Source of the DNA: Platanthera guangdongensis
Lineage: Eukaryota; Streptophyta; Magnoliopsida; Asparagales; Orchidaceae
Length of the DNA stretch: 64,000 nt
NCBI GenBank assembly: GCA_039583875.1
Contig: CM077151.1
Coordinates: 106,968,609 to 107,032,608, forward strand
Direction: 5' to 3'
A program made the translations under genes and the position numbers. This document shows positions 55,271 to 64,000 of this stretch, piece by piece. Below the pieces are notes generated by a model, which was not told the DNA's origin, did not search any database, and saw only the letters and a program-made list of their open reading frames with translations. The first letter of the stretch is position 1. Each line of letters begins with the position of its first letter.

Positions 55271-55464
55271 TGTAAAGAGAGGCCCAAAACCTTGTATATA
55301 CTTCTTGAATGGATAGTTACAAGTATGAATACATTTATATAGGAAAGGAGAAAGAGGAGAAATCTCAATCTAACATGTGGGACTAATACAATGAGGATGA
55401 AAAGAGAGAAAACGAGGGAAAAAATTGGGCCACTAGATGGGCCAAAAACTAGGCTTATCTAACA
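55271..55464 (-). repeat. 5' LTR of copia D
   Basis: 194 bp; on the minus strand TGTTAGATAAGCC to CTCTCTTTACA, with a TATA box CCTATATAAATG (plus 55332-55343). Confidence 0.92.
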
Positions 55465-55595
55465 AAGACAACAACGACAGATCTGGAGAACGACAGATCT
55501 AGAGAACAGAACATCACTGGAAGCAACAGTCGATTGGATCTGGAAGCAGCAGATGATCGGATCTGGAAGCAGTCGGCCGACACTGGCACAACAGT

Positions 55596-57681
55596 TGTAA
55601 CGCCCTGAAACTCAAAAGAGGGACGAGCAGTGTTTAGAACCAAGTTTGGTGCTTGGTAGGGGTCACACGGTCTGGGACACGGGCGTGTCCAGGGCCGTGT
55701 CGTGCTCGGGTTCGACGATCTGGCCGTGTGGTCGACGAAAATACAGTCGACGATCGTCGACACAGCGAACACGGCCTGAGACACGGGCGTGTCACAGGCC
55801 GTGTCCTGCTCGGGTTGTTAGCCGAGTTGTGTCGGTGGAGGAACACGGCCTGGAGCCCAGGCGTGTTCGGGTTGACACGGGCGTGTCAAATTGGACACGG
55901 GCGTGGCGAGAACCCGTGTTCTCTTCGGGTTGTGTTTGGTCCTGTGTCGATGGAGGAACACGCCCATTACCACGGGCGTGTACTGATTGACACCGGCGTG
56001 TCAGGTGCGACACGAGCGTGTCAAGAGCTCGTGCCCTGGTCTGGATGCGACGGTTTCGGCATCAATTGAGGCACACGACCTTGGACACGAGCGTGTCACA
56101 AGCCGTGTTCAGCCCAGGAAATTGATTTTAAGTGCGAATCGTGGCCTTCCGTTTCCTTCGTTTGAGATCCAAGGGCCCAGGCTGGTCCAGGCAGGGTTAA
56201 GTCCGGGAATAGGGTTGAAACCCTCATTTCCCTTTTGAGTTTCTCTTTCTAAAACCTTAGAGAGAGGGGAGAGCAAGGAAGAAGAAGGAGGAGAGTTCCG
56301 GCCACCGGTGGAGCTTCGGAGCCCCAAATCGCAAGCCGAGTTCAGATCTACGGAGGTGAGACCGTTGCAGTGCTTTTCATCCGTCTAGATCTTCATGGCG
56401 CCGAAGAGAAACGCTAGGGTAACGATTCTCGTCTTGGACATGTGAAGTCCTATTTCCTTTTGCATAGGAAGCCCGCTCTCGCGAGTGTGCGGTGAGTGTG
56501 AGGTATTCCTTCAGGTAGACATGAATAATCCCCGTTATTTTGCATGTAGAGTCCGGAATCGAGAAACAAACATAGACATGGTGTGTGAAGCCTACCCGGA
56601 CAAGTTGGTATGGATCGGTGATGTTGCATTGCATGAATGCCCGGAGAAGATTCCGAGCCGATGGTTGTTTTTCGGGTTTTTTACGCGGTAGATTGCACCA
56701 GGGAACCTTGGGGACTAACTCCAAGGTGCACCCGGAAAACTGGGCAGATGCGTGATTCTGCCATCTTGGTGGCATGTGAGCCAACTTGCACATAACATGG
56801 TTATGTAAAGTGTGTGATTGAATTGGGACTCGGGGAAGCTTGACCTGCGCAGATGACTTAAATTGACGTTGCGGTGTGAGCAACGGGTTAGGCGGAACTG
56901 TACCCGCTCTATGTCATTCAGTTAGAAAGACCTAAGGTACGTGGTACTCGCCGTTGGCATAGATGGAGGGTCTTAGGCTTAGGCCGGAAAGACCATAATG
57001 CTCACAAGATTTGCCGTCCAAGGGGCGGTGGTGAGACCGCAAATTTTGACCGGGTTCACCGAGAATGTGACCTGAGAGCACAAGGTGTGTGGCCGTGCGA
57101 GCCTACGCCTGTGATGATGTGTAATTTCACTACTGTTAAGCTATGCTAATAAAGTGCAGAGAAGGAGCATCGCCGCCCCGAGTTTAGGGGCGGGGTCGTT
57201 ATAATTTGGTCAGCTTTAGCTGACCGTTGATTTTGTTTGCCACCGCTTCGGTGGATTGTTGCTTGCAGGTGCTGCGGAGCCTAGTGTCATATAGTGGGCA
57301 AAAGCCCTTGTTGCTGAGTCGGCCCTCGAAGGTCTATATATATGAATGTTTACTTTTATTCTCATGTGTGACCGGCCTGCGTGCCGAGGTTTGAAAGACA
57401 TTATTTGTATAAGTAAACTCTTGTAAGACCAGAAGACCAAAGTACTTTGTGTATTTGTACGTTCATTCCTTTTGAGTTATTGTTAGTGGACATTCATGCT
57501 GTGGCTGGGTTCTTTGTTTACAACAATTTAAATTGCTTCCGCTAGAATATACTCTGTGTAGGACGTTGGTTATTGACAGGATGGTTTCGTTGCATAACCC
57601 TTCGGTCTATTTGTGGTATATGACGTCGGGCCCCGGCCGGAACTACAGCTTTTTGCTGTGTGACGGATAGGGGGTGTTACA
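55596..57681 (+). repeat. 5' LTR of element E
   Basis: 2086 bp, TGTAACGCCCTG to GGGGGTGTTACA. The left part has the GACACGGGCGTGTC array. Related LTRs lie at 30833-32612 (inverted, truncated) and 60370-62346. Confidence 0.92.
55672..56115. repeat. array of GACACGGGCGTGTC dyads in the LTR
   Basis: At least eight exact or near copies of a 14-bp near-palindrome (arms GACACG/CGTGTC) are spaced irregularly at 20-100 bp, together with half-sites such as GGCCGTGTC. The same array occurs at 60444-60782 and inverted at 32436-32572. Confidence 0.85.
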
Positions 57682-57684
57682 ATT

Positions 57685-57697
57685 TGATATCAGACTA
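57685..57697 (+). promoter_or_regulatory. primer-binding site of element E
   Basis: TTGATATCAGACT shortly after the LTR resembles the initiator Met-tRNA primer site with two changes. Confidence 0.6.
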
Positions 57698-57904
57698 CCG
57701 GTGTCGGTCAACTTAAATGAATTCGTGGACGAATTCTTTTAAGGGGTGGTGAGCACATGTGTGTGCGTTATCGTTATAACATAAAAAGGACCAATGAATC
57801 TCCACTTAGGAATGAAAATACACATGTTTGAGGAACCTGTGTGTTCCTATAATTGCTTTTTGCAATATTGTTCGGTCACTTAATGATGTTTTGTACGACT
57901 ATAG

Positions 57905-59058
57905 GTGACCAAGAGTGGTGCAGGGACGTCAGAACGTCCGGTTTCTGAGGCAAGTAGCGCACCGAATGATGTGCCTGCAACACCTCCCTCGGCAGAAACC
58001 ATACGATTAGTGGCTGAAGAGGTGTTTGCTATGATAAATGCTCAGCCTGCAAGGCAAATGCAGCAGCCTGCCCCTGCGGTGGAGCAGGTACCGCTTCAAG
58101 CGGCGGAACCGAGAAGGGTGGAGCAAGTAGTGGTTGAGCCATTGGTACATAGGAGAGCAACCGAAAAGCAGCTCAAGCTTGTTATGGGCTTCAATCCTCC
58201 GGTGTTCTCGGGGACTGGAACCCCATCCCAAGCTGAGGATTGGCTCTCCCGAGTAAAGAGAGTCTTGACAGCTACTGAAACGGAGGAGTGACAAATGACC
58301 ACCATGGCTACTTTTCTGTTGGACGGAGATGCAAGGCTGTGGTGGGAAGTTTTGGAGCTACATCACCTGAGGGGAAGACAACTCACGGACGTCTCCATGG
58401 AAGAATTTTCGAGACTATTCTTGGCAAGGTACCTTCCTCGGCTCAGAGGATCGCGATGGAGAATGAATTCCAGAGGTTGACGCAAGGAGAGAGTAGCGTG
58501 GATGAGTATCTCCACGAATTTACACGGTTGGGTCGGTATGCTAGCTCTACGTTCGCGGATGAGGAGCGTAAGACGAACCGATTCTATGAGGGTCTGAGGG
58601 ATGACCTAAGGCTACTGCTCTCGGAGCCTATGACACAAGGCTTCTTGACCCTGGTCAATACGGCCCGATCTTTGAAAAAGGATCTGAGGAATGTGCAAGC
58701 AAAGAGAGACTCTGGTGCTAAGAGGACAGAGTTCAAGGTGCCGACTAACTCAAAGTCTGGGTATCGTAAGTTCCATAAGAAGGCTAGGACTTCGGGTCTA
58801 GCCCCATCTTCCGGTGCGTCGGAGGCAACTACAAGCCGAACCCCGGGCGCATGCTATAATTGTTGGAAGCCGGGACACTTTGCCAGAGACTGTTGGAGCG
58901 GACGTCCAAAGTTCGAGAGGAAGCCGGGAGCAACCTATGATGAGAAGGGCAAGGCGGTGGAGTCAACCGCATCCCATTATGCTCCGGCTCAACCTAGAGT
59001 CTATACCTTGTGCATGTTAGCTTATTACTGTTTGTATAGACTTTGTTTTGATTTGTGA
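57905..59058 (+). pseudogene. element E gag
   Basis: Open from 57905 with an Ala/Glu/Pro-rich N terminus and the start of the gag core (VMGFNPPVFSGTGTPSQAEDW). A TGA at 58289 interrupts it and the same frame resumes to about 58430. A shift leads to the frame of 58288-59058, which holds TQGESSVDEYLHEF and the knuckle CYNCWKPGHFARDC (about 58852-58893). Confidence 0.82.
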
Positions 59059-60369
59059 TAATCCGACGAGAGCACTCTTTGATACGGGAGCTTCGCACTC
59101 CTTTTTGTCCGAAGGATTTATATCGCGCATCGGAGTACCTTCTTCGATGGCAAAGGACAAACTGGATGTGTTGTTGCCAAATGGGTGTTCGATGCGCGGG
59201 GATAGAGTCTGTGGCGTAAAGATACGTATTGGGAGTCAGGAGTTCGATTTGCAAGCGTCGCTACTGCCGCTAGTGGAGTTCGACGTGATATTTGGTATGG
59301 ACTGGCTCTCAGAGCAGCAAACATACATTGATTGCAATCGCAAGAAGGTCAAGTTGGGAACTGGTCGTGCGACGACATTTGCGGGCTTGAAAGGGTCGAG
59401 CAAGACTTTGATGTCTGCTCTTCAGGTGGTTTAGGCGGTTCGTGCTGGTGCAGAACTGTTCTTCACGCTAGTGGAGGCTTCGAAGCCTAAGCCTGCTTTG
59501 GACAGCATCCTAGTGGTATCCGAATACCCTGATGTGTTCTCTGGCGATCTCCCTAGAGCCCCACCTCTGCGGGAGATAGACTTCACTATTGAGCTAGTGC
59601 CAGGTGCCAAACCTGTGCCACGCTCTCCGTATCAGCTAGCGCTTAAAGAGATGGCGGAACTGAACGTTCAACTTCAAGAGCTGTTGGAACAGGGTTATGT
59701 GCGTCCAAGTTCGTCGCCTTGGCGCGCACCGGTCCTTTTTGTGAAGAAGAAGGACGGAAGTTTGCGACTCTGTATCGATTATCGAGAGCTGAACAAGTTA
59801 ACGGAGAAAAACAAGTATCCGATCCCAAGGATTGATGATCTGTTTGATCAGTTAGTCGGGTCATCGGTATACTCGAAATTGGATCTTAAGTCCGGGTATT
59901 ATCAGCTGAGGATAAGAGAAAGTGATATCCCCAAGACAGCTTTTAGCACGAGGTATGGATATTATGAGTTTACGGTCATGCCGTTTGAGCTGACTAATGC
60001 GCCATCCGTGTTCATGGATCTGATGAACAGGACTTTCAGAGAGTACCTAGACCACTTCGTGATCGTCTTTATCGACGATATATTGGTGTACTCGCAGAGT
60101 GAGGAGGATCACTTTAAGCATCTGCATTTGGTACTGGAGACGCTGAGGAGGAACCAACTGTACGCCAAGTTTTCCAAATGCGAGTTTTGGTTGCCCTCAG
60201 TAGCATTCCTTGGTCACATAGTTAGTGGAGAGGGAATTGCGGTGGATCCGACGAATATTGTTGCTATACGGGAGTGACCTGTGCTGTCTACGGTAGCGGA
60301 AGTTCGGAGTTTTCTGGGGCTTGCCGGCTATTACAAGAGCTTCGTGGAGAACTTCTCGCGGATAGCGCT
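59048..60369 (+). pseudogene. element E protease and reverse transcriptase
   Basis: The protease has an intact active site LFDTGASHSFLS (about 59079). A TAG at 59432 separates it from RT. RT (59471-60277) has [38 protein letters not shown] and FIDDIL (about 60070), so its catalytic residues are intact. A TGA at 60275 follows, where the family usually has Trp. The RT thumb then continues to the solo LTR at 60370. Confidence 0.88.
60365..60369 (+). repeat. target-site duplication GCGCT (left)
   Basis: Identical to 62347-62351. Confidence 0.92.
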
Positions 60370-62346
60370 TGTAACGCCCCGAAAATTGTATTTGAGTCGG
60401 TCGCGAAAAAAAGAGATTTTTGGTGCCTGTATAGGGGTACACGGCCTAGGACACGGGCGTGTCCAAGGCCGTGTCTGGCTGGTGTTTTTGGCCGTTTTCA
60501 TCCCGAGAAGGACACGACTAGAAACACGGCTAAGTGACACGGGTGTGTCATTTGACACGGGCGTGTGCCTACCCGTGTACCTACCCGTGTTCTTTTGGGT
60601 CATGTCTGTTGCCGTGGCGGTTATGCGTGACACGCCCCCGAACACGGGCGTGTCGAGGAACCCGACACGGGCGTGTCAGGTGAGACACGGGCGTGTCTTT
60701 GCCCGTGTGTCTTTCCTCCGTTCGACGATCGTGCCTGGAGCGAGGCACACGGCCTGGGACACGACCGTGTGCCAAGCCGTGTTCGGCCCAGGTCTGGAGA
60801 TTTTTGAACGGATCTGAGCCGTTCATTTTCTTTAATTAAGATCCAACGGCCCAGATGGTTTCCTGCTCTGTTAAGGCCGGGAATAGGGGAGTTAATACTT
60901 CATTTCTCTCCAACCATTCTCTCTCTCAAGGAGTTGGAAAGAGGAGGAAGAAGGAAGGGATTCCGGCCGTCGGCGGAGCATCAGAGCACCGTTTCGAAAT
61001 CTGAGAGCGGATCTGTGGAGGAAAGTTCGTTGCGAAGATTTCCATCCGTGTAGTTTTTCCATGGCGCCAAAGCGGACTACAAGGGTAACGATTTTCTACT
61101 GGAGCATGTGAAGCTCTTTCTTTCTGCATAGGGAATCCCGCTCCCGCGAGTGTGCGGTGAGTGCGTGGTGTTCCTTGGGGTTGATGTGAATAGTCCCCCT
61201 TGTGTTGCATATAGAGTCCGGAATCATAAGTACGGGCATAGACATTGTGTGTGAAGGCTACCCGGACGTGTATTGTCTGGATCGGTGATGTTGCATTTGA
61301 TATGTTTTGCCGGAGAAGACTCCGTGCTTTGGGTTTTTCGGGTTTCTACGCGGTAGATTGCAGCAGGGATCCTTGGAGGTTAACATCAAGGCGCACCCGG
61401 AAAACTGAGCGGAAACATGTTCTGCTAACTTGGCGGTCTGGGAACCGGCCTTGATCATAACTGGGTTATGAGATTGTTTGGAAAGTTTTATGATCCGAGA
61501 GAAGCTTGGCCCGCGCGTATGACTTAAATTGTATATGCGGCGTGAGCAACGGGCAAGTGGAATTGGACCTAGGCTATGTGGTTCGGTGCGAGAGACCCGA
61601 AGACGGGGACTGGCCGTTGGCATAGTCGGGAGCCTTAGACGGTAATCAAAAAGGCTAAATGCTCACATGTTGTTGCCATCCTGGGGGTGGTGGTGAAGAC
61701 TCTGATTGGTCAGGATTCACCGTTAATGTGCCCTGAGTGCACGGGGTGTTTGGCCGTGCGAGCCTACACCTGTGGCGTAGTATAGTTGCGCTTTATTATT
61801 TTATTGGGCTAATGATATGCAGGGAATGAGCACCGCCGTCCCGAGTTAGGGGCGGGGTCGTTATAATTTGGTCGGCTTTTGGATGACCGTTGCTTTGTTT
61901 GCCACCGTGCGGTGGAATGTGCTTGCAGGTGCTGCGGAGCCGAGTACCAAATAGCGGGCTGAAGCCCATGTTGCTGTGCTGGCCCTAGAAGGCCAAAGTG
62001 AATAGTTGTTTTTATTTTTATCATATGTGGCCGGCCTGCGAGCCGATGTATGTAAGATATGTTTTTATTAAGTGAACATTTGTAAGGCCATAAGACCATG
62101 TACCCTTTTTTAGTGTATTTGAGGTTTCTTTCCTGTTGTGTGGATGTGTACATTCTTGGATATGGATTTAAGATTTGGGTTCTTTCAACTTTAAAAGCTT
62201 CCGCTAGAATGCTCTGTGTAGGACGAGTAGTCTTAATTGGATAGTTTGAATATTCTTATGTAACCCTTTCGACTGTCTGTGATATATGACGTCGGGTTTC
62301 AGCTGGACCTTCTGTTATATGCCATGTGACAGATGAGGGTGTTACA
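60370..62346 (+). repeat. solo LTR inserted in element E pol
   Basis: 1977 bp, TGTAACGCCCCG to GAGGGTGTTACA, with an exact 5-bp target duplication and no internal region. It is of the same family as the LTR of element E but clearly diverged. When the LTR and one duplication are ignored, the pol frame continues without a shift. It formed by recombination between the two LTRs of a full element that landed inside a relative. Confidence 0.93.
60444..60782. repeat. GACACGGGCGTGTC dyad array in the solo LTR
   Basis: Copies at about 60450, 60536, 60555, 60642, 60664, 60684 and 60758, some with one change. They occupy the same LTR region as in 55672-56115. Confidence 0.85.
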
Positions 62347-62351
62347 GCGCT
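62347..62351 (+). repeat. target-site duplication GCGCT (right)
   Basis: Directly follows the solo LTR and restores the pol frame. Confidence 0.92.
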
Positions 62352-64000
62352 ACCCTTCACGACTCTGACGAGGAAAGAACAGAAGTTTGTTTGGACGCCT
62401 GAGTGCGCACGAGCTTTCAAAAAGTTGAAAAGTCGGTTGACCACGGTGCCTGTCCTAAGTTCGCCGAGTGGGACCGAAGGCTTTGAGATCTACAGCGATG
62501 CTTCGGGCAGTGGATTGGGCTGTGTTCTACTGCAACATGGAAGTGTGATAGCTTATGGCTCGCGTCAGCTGAAGGTGCATGAGAGGAATTATCCGGTCCA
62601 TGACTTGGAGTTAGCGGCCTTGATATTTGCCCTGAAGTTGTGGAGGCATTACCTGTACGGGGTGAAGGTCGATATCTATACCGACCACAAGAGCCTGAAG
62701 TACTTGTTGGATCAGAAAGATCTGAACATGCGGCAGCGGAGATGGATGGAGTTCCTGGGGGACTACACATTCAAGATTCATTATGTGCCTGGGGAAGGCA
62801 ATGCGGTTGCGGATGCGTTGAGTCACAGAGCCCCTGCGCCAGCCAACTGGTTGTCGGTTCATAACGAGCGTTTGGTTCTGGAGTTGGAGGCATTAGAGAT
62901 CTCTTGTGTTGACAAGCAGACTAGTGCTGAAGCACTATTGAACTGGACAGAAGTTCAGTACGACCTGGCTGATCGGATTCGACAGACTCTGGATTTAGAT
63001 GGCCACATGAAGCAAATCATGGTTGAGGCTTTGGATGAGTCAAATTCCCAATTTGTTGTTGTGGATGGATTGTTATGGAAGGACAGTCGTCTGTGCGTCC
63101 CAAATGTGGGCAAACTGCGGGCTGAATTGATGTACGAGGCTCATCATACCAAGTACTCGATTCACCCAGGGAGCACGAAGATGTACCGTGATATGAATAA
63201 ATTGTTCTGGTGGCTAGGATTTAAGAAGGATGTGACACTTTATGTGGCGAAGTGTCAAACGTGCGCCTTAGTGAAGGCGGAGTGCCAGAAGCCTGGAGGT
63301 TTCTTGAAGTCTTTGCCTATCTCGGAATGGAAGTTCGACGATATTACAATGGACTTTGTGCATGGTTTGCCAAGGTCGCAGAAGGGAAACGACGCCATCT
63401 GGGTGGTCGTAGATCGTTTGACGAAAGTGTCGCACTTCGTTCCGCACATGAAGGATGATTCTGTGGAGAAATTGGCAAAACTGTATGTGGATAACATTGT
63501 GCGGCTTCACGGTGTGCCCCGCAGCATCGTGAGTGACCGAGATGGGCGGTTCACGTCCAATGACTGGAGGTTGGTGCAGCATATGTTTGGAACCAAGCTG
63601 AGTTTCAGTACGACCTTTCATCCGCAGACGGACGGTTAGATCGAGAGGGTCAACAAGACGATGGAAGACATGCTTCGCATGCGCGTCTTGGATTTCGGGA
63701 AGCAGTGGAAAGATCACCTGTACTTGGTGGAATTTGCTTATAACAACAGCTATCAGGTGAGCATTCAAATGACGCCCTTCGAGGCCCTTTATGATAGGAG
63801 ATGTCGCACGCCGTTGTCATGGTTGGAAACGGGTAAGTCGAAGCTGTACAAACGGCAAGAAGTGGAAGATGCAGACTCGTTGGTACGAACCATTCGAGAA
63901 AGACTGCTAATCGCTCAAGACCGGCAAACTAAGTACTATAATGCCAAGCATAGGAATGTGAAGTTTGCGGTTGACGATTGGGTGTATTTGAAGATTAAGC
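62347..64000 (+). pseudogene. element E RNase H and integrase, continuing past the window
   Basis: RNase H spans about 62395-62850 (EIYSDASGSGLG, HDLELAALIFALK, YTDHKSLKYLL, NAVADALS). The integrase zinc finger is at about 63139-63270 (HHTKYSIHPG, CQTCALVKAEC). The catalytic core has MDFVHGLP, VSDRDGRF and, after a TAG at 63637-63639, the segment with the Glu (IERVNKTMED). It remains open to the window edge. The TAG falls where the family usually has Gln. Confidence 0.88.

Larger units (their letters stand above)
50137..55464 (-). mobile_element. copia element D (minus strand), inserted in copia B leader
   Basis: A 5.3-kb element with 192- and 194-bp LTRs, primer site, purine tract, gag, protease, integrase, RT and RNase H on the minus strand. 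The five flanking bases (GAGAG and AAGAC) agree at three positions only. Coding is broken by frame changes in gag, between integrase and RT, and within RNase H. Confidence 0.88.
40630..55595 (-). mobile_element. copia element B (minus strand), host of three later insertions
   Basis: Read from right to left: a leader (55595-55465 and 50136-49915), gag, protease, integrase, RT and RNase H in copia order, a purine tract and a candidate 3' LTR. It is interrupted by copia C (44972-49914), copia D (50137-55464) and, at its right, element E (55596 onward). The leader repeats GATCTGGAAGCAG-type words on both sides of copia D, which supports continuity. The 5' LTR is outside the window. Confidence 0.75.
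55596..64000 (+). mobile_element. Tekay-like Ty3/gypsy element E, 3' end outside window
   Basis: 5' LTR, a primer-site-like ATATCAGA, gag with a CCHC knuckle, protease, RT, RNase H and integrase in gypsy order. The LTR starting TGTAACGCCC and ending GGGTGTTACA, and the domain sequences, suggest a chromovirus of the Tekay/Del type. The diagnostic chromodomain would lie beyond 64000, so this is inference. The pol is interrupted by a solo LTR (60370-62346) and has four inferred nonsense changes. Internal lengths are otherwise normal. Confidence 0.88.

Noticed and set aside
57905..64000. Integrated pararetrovirus
   Set aside because: Presence of LTRs, integrase, target duplications and gypsy domain order identifies a Ty3-type element; no movement protein.

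Overview
This window is plant nuclear DNA made almost entirely of nested transposable elements. The evidence is the range of plant Ty1/copia and Ty3/gypsy retrotransposons, one hAT DNA transposon, initiator-tRNA-type primer sites and heavily decayed coding regions. No rRNA, tRNA, CRISPR or convincing single-copy host gene was seen. An angiosperm is likely; the species cannot be told from the sequence.

Layout. (1) 1-13958: a large SIRE/Maximus-like copia element, cut off on the left by the window. It carries broken gag and pol, a repeat block with a TATA box, a long 3' ORF and a 1.8-kb 3' LTR. Its 3' ORF was split by a gag-protease-only, Tat-like gypsy element (4320-9528, target duplication GTCGA). 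(2) 13959-16652: GC-rich repeats, a dyad beside a TATA box, and unassigned AT-rich DNA. (3) 16658-29690: a complete but dead 13-kb Tat-lineage gypsy element. It has two RNase H domains in pol and two antisense genes, each with its own TATA box and introns. (4) 29691-35345: antisense gypsy gag remains, a truncated chromovirus-type LTR and a 1-kb tandem duplication. (5) 35346-37203: hairpin arrays, poly-C modules, a 284-bp palindrome, TA repeats and a smaller hairpin. (6) 37204-40033: an Ac-like hAT transposon with an inactivated transposase. (7) About 40630-64000: a Russian-doll cluster. A minus-strand copia element (B) is split by a plus-strand copia (C), a minus-strand copia (D) and a Tekay-like gypsy element (E). 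The pol of E is itself interrupted by a solo LTR of its own family.

How the parts relate. Target duplications and open reading frames that resume across insertions fix the order: B is older than C, D and E; E is older than its solo LTR; the SIRE-like element is older than its Tat-like insert. All autonomous elements are disabled by frameshifts, by stops where the family usually has Trp or Gln, and often by loss of catalytic residues. The most unusual parts are the two-gene antisense cassette of the Tat element, the 3' ORF of the SIRE-like element with its own promoter-like region, and the family-specific palindromic repeat arrays inside LTRs.
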